Assembly: GCF_000691525.1 (NCBI RefSeq)
Contig: NZ_JMDW01000012.1
Coordinates: forward strand, 62,001 to 126,000
DNA: 64,000 bases
Source of the DNA: Mycolicibacterium neoaurum ATCC 25795
Lineage (GTDB): Bacteria; Actinomycetota; Actinomycetes; Mycobacteriales; Mycobacteriaceae
Direction of reading: 5' to 3'
The notes under the pieces were generated by a model. The model was given only the letters and a program-made list of their open reading frames with translations. It was not told where the DNA came from and ran no database searches. A program made the translations under genes and the position numbers. Every line of letters begins with the position of its first letter. The stretch's first letter is position 1. Below, one piece after another: positions 16,615-26,297 of this stretch.

Positions 16615-17850
16615 ATGCAGACCCGCAGCCGAGGCCCGGCGTTCCTCATCTTGTTCGCCGCATGCGCGGCCGGTGCGGGCAACGGCATCTCCATGGTCGC
16701 GTTCCCGTGGCTGGTGTTGCAGCGCAACGGGTCGGCATGGGAGGCATCACTGGTCGCGATGGCCGGGACCCTGCCGCTGCTGGCCTCGACTGTCATCGCG
16801 GGTGCCGCGGTGGACTATATCGGCCGCCGCCGGGTGTCGATGATCTCCGATGCGCTGTCGGGGCTGTCGGTGGCCGCCGTACCGGTGATCGCGTTGGCGT
16901 TCGGGGTGCACGCCGTCAACGTCGCGGTGCTGGCCACGCTGGCGGCGCTCGGCGCGGCCTTCGATCCGGCGGGGATGACCGCCCGCGAGACCATGTTGCC
17001 CGAGGCAGCGACCCGCGCACGGTGGACCCTCGATCACGCCAACAGCGTCTACGAGGCGGTCTTCAACCTGGCCTACATCGTCGGTCCGGGCATCGGCGGC
17101 ATGCTGATCGCCACCATCGGCGGTATCGAGACGATGTGGGTGACCGCGGCCGCGTTCGGCTGCTCGATCCTGGCCATCTCGGTGCTGCGGCTGGACGGCG
17201 TCGGGCCGCCGGACCGGTCCGAGCTGCCCGAACAGGTCTGGGCCGGCGTGGTCGAGGGCCTGCGTTTCGTCTGGAACCTCAAGGTGTTGCGCACCCTGGC
17301 GCTGATCGACCTGGCGGTGACCGGCCTGTACATGCCCATGGAAGCGGTGCTGTTCCCGAAGTACTTCACCGACCGCAATGAGCCCGCCCAACTGGGCTGG
17401 GTGCTGATGGCACTCTCGATCGGCGGCCTGGTCGGCGCGCTCAGTTATGCGGTGCTGTCGAAGTACATGAAGCGGCGCACCACCATGCTGATCGCGGTCA
17501 TCACCCTGGGCGTGGCCATGACGATCATCGCGTTCCTGCCACCGCTGCCGTTGATCCTCGGGCTTTCGGCGATCGTCGGCTTCGTCTACGGGCCGATCCA
17601 ACCGATCTACAACTACGTCATGCAGACCAATGCGCCGACGCAGCTGCGGGGCCGGGTGGTCGGGGTCATGGGATCGCTGGCCTACGCCGCCGGCCCGCTG
17701 GGATTGTTGCTGGCCGGGCCGCTGGCCGATTCCGCGGGATTGCACGCCACCTTCCTCGCGCTGTCGGTGCCGATGTTGCTGATCGGTCTGGTGGCCATCG
17801 GGTTGCCCGCGCTGCGCGACCTCGATCGCGACCGCGCCGTCGACCGGTAG
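16615..17850 (+). CDS. tap: MFS efflux transporter, Tap (Rv1258c) ortholog
   Basis: 411 residues, twelve predicted helices. The N-terminus (SRGPAFLILFAACAAGAGNGISMVAFPWLVLQ), the motif-A-like DYIGRRRVSM and the C-terminal segment VYGPIQPIYNYVMQT closely resemble M. tuberculosis Tap, a proton-driven pump for tetracycline and aminoglycosides. The frame is open far upstream, antisense to udgB, but the ATG at 16615 gives the Tap N-terminus. Its neighbour downstream is a large LuxR-type regulator 65 bases away. In M. tuberculosis tap is under WhiB7 control; whether that holds here is unproven. Confidence 0.9.
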   Translation: MQTRSRGPAFLILFAACAAGAGNGISMVAFPWLVLQRNGSAWEASLVAMAGTLPLLASTVIAGAAVDYIGRRRVSMISDALSGLSVAAVPVIALAFGVHAVNVAVLATLAALGAAFDPAGMTARETMLPEAATRARWTLDHANSVYEAVFNLAYIVGPGIGGMLIATIGGIETMWVTAAAFGCSILAISVLRLDGVGPPDRSELPEQVWAGVVEGLRFVWNLKVLRTLALIDLAVTGLYMPMEAVLFPKYFTDRNEPAQLGWVLMALSIGGLVGALSYAVLSKYMKRRTTMLIAVITLGVAMTIIAFLPPLPLILGLSAIVGFVYGPIQPIYNYVMQTNAPTQLRGRVVGVMGSLAYAAGPLGLLLAGPLADSAGLHATFLALSVPMLLIGLVAIGLPALRDLDRDRAVDR

Positions 17851-17903
17851 CGCGACCCGCGCCGGAACCGGAACTGCCGCAGTGCGCAATATGGATCGCC
17901 GAC

Positions 17904-17909
17904 TAGGCT
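17904..17909 (+). promoter_or_regulatory. -10 element of a leaderless promoter (LuxR-type regulator)
   Basis: TAGGCT, six bases, then GTG at 17916. This supports GTG over the TTG two codons upstream. Confidence 0.5.
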
Positions 17910-17915
17910 TTGCGG

Positions 17916-20519
17916 GTGCGGTTGAAGTGGCCACTGGTGGGACGAGCGGCGGAGATCCAGACGATCCGCCAGGCCGTCACGTCACCGGAGCTGCGCGGCA
18001 TCGTGGTGTCCGGACCGGCCGGCGTCGGCAAGAGCCGGCTCACCCGGGATGCGCTGCACGGTAGCCCGGCACGGTGGATCGTCGGCACGACCGCGGCGCG
18101 CACCCTACCGCTGGGCGCGTTTGCCGCCTGGGCACCCGACCCCGATGGTGACCGGCTGCAGTTGGTCCGCGGCGTCATCGACGCCGTGACCGCCACCGCG
18201 ACCGGTGAGCCTGCCGTGATCGGCGTCGACGATGCCCATCTGCTCGACGATCTCTCCGCGTTCGTGCTGCATCAGATCGTGCAGCGGGGCGCCGGCCGCG
18301 TCGTGCTGACCGTGCGCGACGGCGAACCGGTCCCCGATACCGTCCGCGAGATATGGAAGGACCATCCCTTCGATCGGTTGGAGCTACGTCCACTGCGCCA
18401 GCCCGACAGTTCCGCACTGCTCACGGCGGTGCTGGGTGGGCCCGTCGATGAGTCTGCGGCGCAACGACTCTGGGACCTGACCCAGGGAAACGCGCTCTAT
18501 CTTCGCAATATCGTCGAGCATGAACTCGCCGAAGGCAGGCTGGTGTCGTGTGATGACCGCTGGCAGTGGCTGGGCCGTCCGGTGTTACCGACCGGGCTCG
18601 TCGAGCTCATCGAATCACGGTTCCGTGACCTCGAGCCGTCGGTCGGGGAGGCCATCGACGCACTCGCGGTCGCCGAACCGCTCGAACTCGCCGTCCTGCA
18701 GCGGGTCACCTCCGTGGACGCGGTCGAGGCAGCCAACGTCCGCGAACTGGTGGTGCTGCAGGACACCGCCGAAGGCGTGCAGGCCCGAATCGCCCACCCG
18801 CTCTACGGAGAATTGCGGCGCAGCCGTTGCCCGGCGGCCACCCTGCGCCGGTTACGCGGCCGCATCGTCACCGAGTTGACGACGCGCAATCAAGCCGACG
18901 ACCTGCGGGCGACCGTCCGACGCGCCACCCTGCTGATCGACTCGGACCTGGCCCCCGACCCCGACCTGCTGGTGCGGGCCACCCGCGGCGCTATCAGGCT
19001 TGCCGACCTCGCGCTGGCCGAGCGGCTCGCGGCGGCCGCCCAACAGGCCGGCGCGGGCCCGGAGGCCACCTACCTTCGAGCGCACGCGTTGTCCTGGCTG
19101 TTCCGCGGGCGGGAAGCCGAGGAGATCCTGGCGGCACTGGACACCGCGGCGCTGTCGGACACCGAACGCGCCGGCTTCGCCCACCTGCGCGCCTCCAACC
19201 TGCTCTGGGCGCTGCACCGACCGCACGAAGCCAAGGCGCACGCCGATACGGTCGCCGCCGACCTCGACGCAGCGGGCAGGCAGTGGCTGGACGCCTTCCG
19301 CACCGTGTACTGGTTCGCGATGGACCGGCCCGATGACGCCGAGCGGGTCGCCGAATCGGTCGACCTCGACTCCCTGCCGGAAGCGCTGCGCGGTGAGACC
19401 GCATGGGCACTGGCCACCATCGCCGCCGATGCGGGCCGTACGACCGCAGCCCGCGAACTGGTTGCGCTGGGCTACCGGACGGCGGTGCACGGAGCGTTCG
19501 ACACACCGCACATCAGGTTCAACCTGGCCGATTCCGAACTGACGGCCCTGGTGCTCGCCGGCCGCATCGAGGATGCCCGACAGGTGGCCGAACGGGTCGT
19601 CTCCGAAGCCACCGACCTACCCGGTACCGCCCACTCCCTGGGACCGGCGATAGCCGCCCGCGCCGCACTGGCGCACGGTGACATCGCCGGGGCGACAGCG
19701 CTTTTCCGCCAGATCGCCGCGGTGATGGCCGGACACGAGAAGGGGTGGGGTTTCCGTTACGGCATCGCCCATGCGACGGCGTTGGCCATGCGCGGGGCCG
19801 CCGACGATGCCGAGACCATCCTCGATCGATTCGATGCGCTGGACCGCCCCTTCCGCCCGTTGCGTTACGAGCGTGCCGTGGCGCGTGCCTGGGTTGCGGC
19901 AGCGCGCGGCTGGGTCAGCCAGGCCACCGCGACCCTGTCCACCGCCGCACACGAGGCCGGCGCCGAGCACAGGTTCGCCGCCGAGCTGTGGTGTCGACAG
20001 TTGGCCACCCAGTTCGGCGACCGCAGCCATGCCGATCGGCTGACCGAACTGTGCGACCTGGTGGAAGGTCCGCGCGCCGGCCTGGCCGCCCGCTTCGCCA
20101 TCGCACTGCGCGTCGGTGACGCGGCCGAACTATGCGTGTTGTCAGAGGAATTCGAGAAGATCGGCGATCGCGTCGCCGCGCTCGATGCCGCCGCCCACGC
20201 GGCCACGATCTTCCGCAGTCAGGGTAAGCGGGGATCGGGTCTGACCTGTTCGACGCGGGCCGACGCGTTGGCAGCCGAGTGCGGCGTACGCACCCCGACC
20301 AAGGAGTCGGCCAGCGAGGAGATACCGCTGACCGGCCGGGAACGGGAGGTCGTCGCCGTGCTCGCGGCGGTGACACCGATGCCGAGCAACCGCGATATCG
20401 CCGACCGGCTGAGCCTGTCCATCCGGACCGTCGAGGGCCACATCTACCGCGCGATGAACAAGACCGGCACCACGACCCGCGAAGAGCTGGCCGAACTGCT
20501 GCGCCGGCGCCGCCCATAG
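17916..20519 (+). CDS. LuxR-family STAND-type transcriptional regulator
   Basis: 867 residues. An N-terminal AAA/STAND ATPase has Walker A GPAGVGKS (residues 33-40) and Walker B-like VIGVDDAHLLDD (about 105). A long helical, TPR-like middle (about 330-780) follows, then a C-terminal LuxR helix-turn-helix (LTGREREVVAVL...NRDIADRLSLSIRTVEGHIYRAMNKTG). This layout matches MalT-like/LAL regulators, in which ATP and a ligand or partner drive DNA binding. Not part of the M. tuberculosis order between tap and Rv1257c. It is followed ten bases later by the FAD oxidase, whose -10 overlaps its stop codon. Targets are unknown; tap and the oxidase are candidates. Confidence 0.85.
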   Translation: MRLKWPLVGRAAEIQTIRQAVTSPELRGIVVSGPAGVGKSRLTRDALHGSPARWIVGTTAARTLPLGAFAAWAPDPDGDRLQLVRGVIDAVTATATGEPAVIGVDDAHLLDDLSAFVLHQIVQRGAGRVVLTVRDGEPVPDTVREIWKDHPFDRLELRPLRQPDSSALLTAVLGGPVDESAAQRLWDLTQGNALYLRNIVEHELAEGRLVSCDDRWQWLGRPVLPTGLVELIESRFRDLEPSVGEAIDALAVAEPLELAVLQRVTSVDAVEAANVRELVVLQDTAEGVQARIAHPLYGELRRSRCPAATLRRLRGRIVTELTTRNQADDLRATVRRATLLIDSDLAPDPDLLVRATRGAIRLADLALAERLAAAAQQAGAGPEATYLRAHALSWLFRGREAEEILAALDTAALSDTERAGFAHLRASNLLWALHRPHEAKAHADTVAADLDAAGRQWLDAFRTVYWFAMDRPDDAERVAESVDLDSLPEALRGETAWALATIAADAGRTTAARELVALGYRTAVHGAFDTPHIRFNLADSELTALVLAGRIEDARQVAERVVSEATDLPGTAHSLGPAIAARAALAHGDIAGATALFRQIAAVMAGHEKGWGFRYGIAHATALAMRGAADDAETILDRFDALDRPFRPLRYERAVARAWVAAARGWVSQATATLSTAAHEAGAEHRFAAELWCRQLATQFGDRSHADRLTELCDLVEGPRAGLAARFAIALRVGDAAELCVLSEEFEKIGDRVAALDAAAHAATIFRSQGKRGSGLTCSTRADALAAECGVRTPTKESASEEIPLTGREREVVAVLAAVTPMPSNRDIADRLSLSIRTVEGHIYRAMNKTGTTTREELAELLRRRRP

Positions 20520-20522
20520 ACT
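20517..20522 (+). promoter_or_regulatory. -10 element overlapping the regulator stop codon (FAD oxidase)
   Basis: TAGACT begins with the TAG stop of the preceding gene and is followed by six bases and the GTG at 20529. Confidence 0.5.
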
Positions 20523-20528
20523 CAAGTG

Positions 20529-21893
20529 GTGAGTTCCGCTCTGGACGGCCTGATCGCCGCATTGCCCGAGGGCACCGTCGTCACCGACCCCGATATCGTC
20601 GCCTCCTATCGCCAGGACCGCGCCGCCGATCCCGATGCGGGCACCGCGCTGGCGGTGGCCCGCCCCCGCAGCACCGAGGATGTGCAGACCATCGTCCGGT
20701 GGGCCGCCGCGAATGGGGTCGCCGTCGTCCCACGCGGCGCTGGCACCGGTCTGTCCGGTGGTGCGACGGCGCAGGACGGCAGCATCGTGCTGTCCACCGA
20801 ACGGATGCGCGATATCACCGTCGACACCGCGACACGCACCGCCGTGGCGCAGCCGGGGCTGCTCAACGCCGAGGTGAAGAAGGTCGTCGCCGAGCACGGA
20901 CTGTGGTACCCGCCGGACCCGTCCTCGTTCGAGATCTGCACGATCGGTGGGAACATCGCGACCAACGCCGGCGGGCTGTGCTGTGTGAAATACGGCGTCA
21001 CCACCGACTACGTGCTGGGCCTGGAGGTGGTCCTCGCCGACGGGACGGCCGTGCGACTGGGCGGGCCGCGGCTGAAAGATGTTGCGGGACTGAGCCTGAC
21101 GAAGCTGTTCGTCGGGAGCGAGGGAACCCTCGGCATCATCACCGAGGTGACGTTGCGGCTGTTGCCGCCGCAGCACCCGGCATGCACCGTGGTGGCCACG
21201 TTCGCCTCGGTGGAGGCGGCCGCTGACGCCGTCGTCACCATCACCGGCAAGATCAGGCCGTCGATGCTGGAGTTCATGGATGCCGCGGCCATCAACGCCG
21301 TCGAGGACAAGCTCAAGATGGGCCTGGACCGCACCGCGGCGGCGATGATGGTGGCCGCCTCCGATGACCGCGGCCCGGCTGGTGCCGCCGACGCGGAGTT
21401 CATGGCCGAGGTGTTCACCGAGGCCGGTGCCACCGAGGTGTTCTCGACCTCGGACCCGGCGGAAGGCGAAGCATTCGTGGTGGCCCGCCGGTACGCCATC
21501 CCGGCGGTGGAGGCCAAGGGATCGCTGCTGCTCGAGGACGTGGGTGTGCCGCTGCCGTCGCTGTCGCACCTGGTCGCCGGTATCGAGAAGATCGCCGCGC
21601 AGCATGATCTGCTGATCTCGGTGATCGCTCACGCCGGTGATGGCAACACCCACCCGCTGATCGTGTTCGACCCCGCCGATACCGATATGGCCCGCCGCGC
21701 CGAGATCGCGTTCGGCGAGATCATGGACCTCGCGGTGTCGCTGGGCGGCACCATCACCGGTGAGCATGGGGTGGGCCGGTTGAAGAAACCGTGGCTGGCC
21801 GGATACCTGGGCCCCGAGGCGATGGAACTCAACCGCCGGATCAAGGCGGCCCTGGACCCGGCCGGAATCCTCAACCCCGGCACCGGGCTCTGA
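20529..21893 (+). CDS. FAD-linked oxidase (GlcD/D-lactate dehydrogenase-like, Rv1257c type)
   Basis: 454 residues. An FAD-binding PCMH domain (PRGAGTGLSGGATAQDG; about 70-90; IGGNIATNAGG) is followed by a FAD-oxidase C domain ending in the family signature GEHGVGRLKKPWL. Members oxidise D-2-hydroxyacids such as glycolate, D-lactate or 2-hydroxyglutarate. Size and position match Rv1257c. Two adjacent GTG codons (20526, 20529) could start it; the second fits the leaderless promoter. Convergent with irtB, 13 bases apart. Confidence 0.9.
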   Translation: MSSALDGLIAALPEGTVVTDPDIVASYRQDRAADPDAGTALAVARPRSTEDVQTIVRWAAANGVAVVPRGAGTGLSGGATAQDGSIVLSTERMRDITVDTATRTAVAQPGLLNAEVKKVVAEHGLWYPPDPSSFEICTIGGNIATNAGGLCCVKYGVTTDYVLGLEVVLADGTAVRLGGPRLKDVAGLSLTKLFVGSEGTLGIITEVTLRLLPPQHPACTVVATFASVEAAADAVVTITGKIRPSMLEFMDAAAINAVEDKLKMGLDRTAAAMMVAASDDRGPAGAADAEFMAEVFTEAGATEVFSTSDPAEGEAFVVARRYAIPAVEAKGSLLLEDVGVPLPSLSHLVAGIEKIAAQHDLLISVIAHAGDGNTHPLIVFDPADTDMARRAEIAFGEIMDLAVSLGGTITGEHGVGRLKKPWLAGYLGPEAMELNRRIKAALDPAGILNPGTGL

Positions 21894-21906
21894 TCGAGGC
21901 ACCGCG

Positions 21907-23637
21907 TCAGCGGCCGGCGACCTGCCAGGCCGATGCGTCGGTCTGCTCGGTCCAGAACCGGGCGAACCGGCCACCGGCCGCGAGCAATTCGTCGATGGAA
22001 CCGTCCTCGACGATCCGCCCGCCCTCGACGAACAGCACGCGTTCGGCTCCCTGGATGCTTGCCAACCGGTGCGCGACGATGACCCGTGTCCGGTCGCGCA
22101 GGTCGGCGGTCAATGCCGCGACGACGGCGGCCTCGTTCTCGGTGTCCAACGCGCTGGTGGCCTCGTCGACAAGCAGCACCGGCGCCGGTTTGAGCAGTGC
22201 GCGAGCGATGCTCACCCGCTGACGCTCACCACCGGACAACGCCGAGCCGGCCTCCCCCACCTCCGTGCGATCACCGTCGGGCAACCGTCCTGTGAGCTCG
22301 TCGACCCGCGCGAGTGCGGTCGCCGCGCGGTAGGCCCGCTCCCCCGCGTCCGGGTCGCCGATCAGGATGTTGTCCCGCAGCGACCCGTCGAACAGGTAGG
22401 GATGCTGGAACACCATGCTGATCGCCGCGCGACGTGCCGCCGGCTCGAGCTGCGCCAGATCCTGTCCGTCGAACAGCACGCGGCCGCTGCCGGGTTCGTG
22501 CAGACCGGCGATCAGGCCGAGGATGGTGCTCTTCCCCGAACCGGACGGTCCGACGATCGCGGTCGTGGTACCCGGTTCGAGGGTGAAGCTGAGCTCGCTC
22601 AAGACCGTCGATTCGCCGTACCCGAAAGACACCCGCTCGAATTCGATGCGGGGTGCGCGGTCACCGGGCAACACATCGGCGCCAGCGCTGCGGGTGGGGG
22701 CGTCGAGCACCTGTTGGATTCTCGCCAGCGTGGCGCGGGTGGACTCCAGCGCTCCGGATAATTCGCTCAGGACGGTGAACGGCTCCAGATAGCGTGCGAT
22801 GACCACGATGAGCGCGACGGCCTCGGGCACCGTCAAGGCGCCGCGCACCGTGAGAATGGTTGCGGCGGCGGCGAACACGATCAGCGCGAGCTGGCTGGCC
22901 AGGCTGAACAGCAGCTGTCCGGGGACCTGCATGGTGAGCAGCCGCAGGCCGGCGCCGTGCTGGGCCTGCAGCGCGGCGCCCACCAGACTGCGGGCGGGCT
23001 CGACCCGGCGTGCCGCGCGCAACGCCTGCTGGGTGCGGGCGAACTCGATGATCCGTTCGGTCAGCACAGTGTTGGCCTCGGCCGCGAGACGGTCGGCGCC
23101 GCGGGTCAATCGTCCCGATAACCACAGGGCGCCGAGCAGGACCGCGACGCCGGCCAGGGCGGCCAGCCCGAGCGGCACCGAGATGGTCAACAGGGCAAGC
23201 GATATCGCCGTGGGAAGCAGTACAGCACCGATCAGCGGGGTCAGCAGATTGACCACCAGGCCGACCAGCTCGGGTCCGGTGGCCGCGATGGCAGCACGGG
23301 TGGTCGCGGTGTTGTCCTGGGAAAGCCAATCCAGTCGGACATCCGGGAGCCGGTCGGCCATATCGTGCTGGGTGTTGTCCAGCACGGCAAAGCCGATATC
23401 GAAACCGAGTGCCGCCGTGCGGGTGTCGATCACCCAGCCGGCCACCGTCACTGCCGTCAGCCAGCCAAGCCAACCCCAGGCGTCACCGGGTGTGGTGCTG
23501 AACAGCGCGGAGACCAGCGGCACCAACAGCACCACGCCGACCGCCCGCAGCACCACCGAGACGACGGCCAGCACGGTGTACAGGCCGACCTTGTTGCGCC
23601 GCTCGGCGGGGATCAGGGCCAAGAGGGTGCGGATCAT
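21907..23637 (-). CDS. irtB: Iron-siderophore ABC transporter subunit IrtB
   Basis: 576-residue half-transporter with an exporter-type fold. The membrane domain (about 1-310) starts MIRTLLALIPAERRNK. The ATPase domain shows GPSGSGKST Walker A, the LSGGERQR signature and Walker B VLLVDEATSALD. With IrtA it forms the importer for ferric mycobactin/carboxymycobactin described in mycobacteria. The ATG overlaps the irtA stop (ATGA at 23634-23637). Length is within a few residues of the M. tuberculosis protein as I recall it (about 579). Confidence 0.93.
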   Translation of the reverse strand: MIRTLLALIPAERRNKVGLYTVLAVVSVVLRAVGVVLLVPLVSALFSTTPGDAWGWLGWLTAVTVAGWVIDTRTAALGFDIGFAVLDNTQHDMADRLPDVRLDWLSQDNTATTRAAIAATGPELVGLVVNLLTPLIGAVLLPTAISLALLTISVPLGLAALAGVAVLLGALWLSGRLTRGADRLAAEANTVLTERIIEFARTQQALRAARRVEPARSLVGAALQAQHGAGLRLLTMQVPGQLLFSLASQLALIVFAAAATILTVRGALTVPEAVALIVVIARYLEPFTVLSELSGALESTRATLARIQQVLDAPTRSAGADVLPGDRAPRIEFERVSFGYGESTVLSELSFTLEPGTTTAIVGPSGSGKSTILGLIAGLHEPGSGRVLFDGQDLAQLEPAARRAAISMVFQHPYLFDGSLRDNILIGDPDAGERAYRAATALARVDELTGRLPDGDRTEVGEAGSALSGGERQRVSIARALLKPAPVLLVDEATSALDTENEAAVVAALTADLRDRTRVIVAHRLASIQGAERVLFVEGGRIVEDGSIDELLAAGGRFARFWTEQTDASAWQVAGR

Positions 23638-26201
23638 CGGGTCGCCTCCGCGGTGTCGGTGAGGGGGTGCGCCGATTCCCACAGCGCCCGGTAGCGTCCG
23701 GCGGTGGCCAGCAGCTGATCATGGGTGCCGGTTTCGGCGATCACGCCGTCGTCGAGGACGACGATCTGGTCGGCGTGGGTGATGGTGTGCAACCGGTGGG
23801 CGATGACCAGGACGGTCCGGTTCTCGGTCAACCGATCGAGCGCCTGCTGCACAAGGTATTCCGATTCCGGGTCGGCGAATGCGGTGGCCTCGTCGAGGAT
23901 CAGCACCGGGGTGTCGGCAAGGATGGCGCGGGCGATGGTCAGGCATTGTCGCTCCCCACCGGACAGTCCCGCACCCGAGCCGAGCACCGTGTCGTAGCCC
24001 TGCGGCATGCCCTCGATACGGTCGTGGATGCGGGCAGCGCGGGCGGCCGCGATGATCCGGTCGATATCGGCGTCCGGATCGGCGAGCGCAATATTGTCGG
24101 CGACGCTACCGTGCACCAGCTGTGCGTCCTGCAGCACGAATCCCACCCGCCGGTACAGCTCGTCGGCTGACAGCGCGCGGATATCGTCACCGCCGATGCT
24201 GATGGCGCCGTGCTGGACGTCGTGGAACCGGGCCAGCAGCGCGGCCAGCGTCGACTTACCCGAGCCCGACGGACCGACCAGGGCGGTGACCGTCCCGGGT
24301 GCCAGGGTCAGCGAGACGTCCTTGATCACCGGAACTTCGGGACGGTAACCGAAGCTCACTCGGTCGAAGACCACCGTCGGCGCTCCGCCGTCGGCACCGG
24401 TCGCGAGGTCCGCGCGGACGGTCAGCTCGGGTTCGTCGAGCACGCTCTGCACCCGTCGCGCGGCGAGCGTGCCGCCCTGGATGCCGGCCAACCCATAGCC
24501 GATACCCAGCAGGCGCGCGCCGAACGTCGTGCCCAGCAACAGGAATGGCAGCAGATCGACGGGGTCGAGCGCACCGCCGACGACCAGCGGGGTGCCCACG
24601 GCCATGATCAGCCACAGGAACGTCGTCGGCCTGGTGACCAGATCCATCAGGGTTTTCTTGCCGACGAACGGGCGTTGCCAATCGACGAGGAAGGCGATGT
24701 AGTCGTCGAGCCGAGTGCGGAAACTCGACGATGCGGCGCCGCCGAAGATGCGGACGACCGGCTGGCCCTCGAGGTAGGCGCCCGCCTCCCCGCTCATCCG
24801 TTCGGCCCACTTGGGTGCCTGGGTGATCTTGTTGCCGGATTGGATGGTCATCACCGACATCAGCACCAGGTAGACGAGCACCGGGCCGAAGAGCACCAGG
24901 GCGATGCGCCAGTCGACGACGAAGAGGTACACCAGCACCGCCACGGGCGCGATGACCGCGGCGACCGCGTCGGGGATGGCATGGGTGATCAGGTAGTGCA
25001 GCGACAGGGTGTCGTCCTGCACGAGCTGTTTGATCGATCCCGATCCCCGGGCGGTGAACCAACCCAGCGGTAGTCGTGAGAGCTTTGTCAGCAGCCTGCC
25101 GCGCAGCTCCCTGGCGAACGTCGCGTCCACCCGGTGCAGCCACAGCGCCAGTGCCGCGGTCAGGAAGGTGCCGGTACCCAACAGCGCGAGCGCGGCAATA
25201 CCCAAGTCCCACAGCCGGTCCGCGTCAGCACCGGCGAGCAGCAGCCGCGCCAGCTCGACCAACAGCACGAACGGCGCCAGCTCGACCAGTGTGATCAAGG
25301 CCTGCAGGACGCCGGAGATGATCATGGTCTTCTTCAGCGGTGCCAACAGCCGGCCGGCGGCCTGCGCCCGCCAGGTACCCGTCGGGTCCGACCGTGGTGT
25401 TTCCGCGGGCTCGGGCTCCTTTGCGGGAGTCTCCACAACGGGCTCGTCGCCACGCTTGGTGCCCATGGCCCGACCCTCGGTCCAGTAGGCCTGGGCGTGG
25501 ATCTCCTGTTTGGGGAAGCCGAATTCGTCGCGCAACCGGGTCCGCAGGCCCTTGAGTGTGCCGGCCTCGGGGCCGGCCCAGGCGTACCAGTTGGACCAGT
25601 CGCGGGATTCGATGGCGGCGGCGACCGCGGCGGCATCGGTCCGCGGCACCCGGTGGACCCGCAGCCGCGGATGCTCGGCCAGTGGGATCAGCGGGTCGTC
25701 GTCATGGTGTTGTTCCAGGTACAGCTCGACGGGGATGTCGTGCGGGACGGCGCCGATGATGCCGTTGATGGCCGGCTGGGAGGCGCTGTCGCCGATCAGC
25801 AGGTACCCGGCGGGCCGGTCCGCCGGGTCCTCCGGGACCGAGAAACCCTTGGACCCCATGACCATTGCCGCGATGGTGGCACCGGGTGCGACGTCGGCGG
25901 CCCAGCGGGATGCCGGCCCGGCCGGCTCATGCAGCACCACATCGATGGCGAAGTGGCCGGTGGCCGGATCGGATTCCGAGATCGTGTACGCGCGCTGGAA
26001 CTCGGTGTCGGTGCCGTCGGGGTCGGGGAACCAGAACCGCAGCCAGGAGGTGGGTTCGGTGGCCGAGTCCTCGAAGATCGTCGGTGACACCATCTGGATG
26101 CGCACACAGTGTGGGGCCAACCGTTGCGTACTCAGCACGGTCACCTGGTGATCGCGCGCACCGAAACCGCGCATCATCACGCCCTGGAATCCGCGTGCCA
26201 T
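23634..26201 (-). CDS. irtA: Iron-siderophore ABC transporter IrtA with siderophore-interacting reductase domain
   Basis: 855 residues. The N-terminal SIP domain (about 1-255) is a cytosolic FAD-binding ferric-siderophore reductase with RAYTISESD (the R-x-Y-T flavin motif) and a C-terminal HAQAYWTEGRAMG segment. After a Pro/Glu linker comes a six-helix membrane domain and an ATPase domain with GPSGSGKST, LSGGERQ and LILDEATAFAD. In M. tuberculosis and M. smegmatis IrtAB imports ferric siderophores and IrtA reduces the iron. The ribosome site GGAGG sits eight bases before the ATG, and an IdeR-like box lies at 26244-26262. First gene of irtA-irtB. Confidence 0.94.
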   Translation of the reverse strand: MARGFQGVMMRGFGARDHQVTVLSTQRLAPHCVRIQMVSPTIFEDSATEPTSWLRFWFPDPDGTDTEFQRAYTISESDPATGHFAIDVVLHEPAGPASRWAADVAPGATIAAMVMGSKGFSVPEDPADRPAGYLLIGDSASQPAINGIIGAVPHDIPVELYLEQHHDDDPLIPLAEHPRLRVHRVPRTDAAAVAAAIESRDWSNWYAWAGPEAGTLKGLRTRLRDEFGFPKQEIHAQAYWTEGRAMGTKRGDEPVVETPAKEPEPAETPRSDPTGTWRAQAAGRLLAPLKKTMIISGVLQALITLVELAPFVLLVELARLLLAGADADRLWDLGIAALALLGTGTFLTAALALWLHRVDATFARELRGRLLTKLSRLPLGWFTARGSGSIKQLVQDDTLSLHYLITHAIPDAVAAVIAPVAVLVYLFVVDWRIALVLFGPVLVYLVLMSVMTIQSGNKITQAPKWAERMSGEAGAYLEGQPVVRIFGGAASSSFRTRLDDYIAFLVDWQRPFVGKKTLMDLVTRPTTFLWLIMAVGTPLVVGGALDPVDLLPFLLLGTTFGARLLGIGYGLAGIQGGTLAARRVQSVLDEPELTVRADLATGADGGAPTVVFDRVSFGYRPEVPVIKDVSLTLAPGTVTALVGPSGSGKSTLAALLARFHDVQHGAISIGGDDIRALSADELYRRVGFVLQDAQLVHGSVADNIALADPDADIDRIIAAARAARIHDRIEGMPQGYDTVLGSGAGLSGGERQCLTIARAILADTPVLILDEATAFADPESEYLVQQALDRLTENRTVLVIAHRLHTITHADQIVVLDDGVIAETGTHDQLLATAGRYRALWESAHPLTDTAEATR

Positions 26202-26243
26202 CTCGGGGCCTCCTTCTCAGATGCCACCGGTCTGCATCTGTTA

Positions 26244-26262
26244 GGAGTTTAGGCTAGCCTTA
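26244..26262 (-). promoter_or_regulatory. IdeR (iron) box upstream of irtA
   Basis: The plus-strand sequence GGAGTTTAGGCTAGCCTTA matches the 19-base IdeR consensus TTAGGTTAGGCTAACCTAA at 14 positions, including the whole TTAGGCTA core. It lies 43 bases before irtA. By known regulation, iron-loaded IdeR would repress irtAB. Confidence 0.75.
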
Positions 26263-26297
26263 CTCGCTATCGGATCCGGGCGCACCTCGGCGCACGC

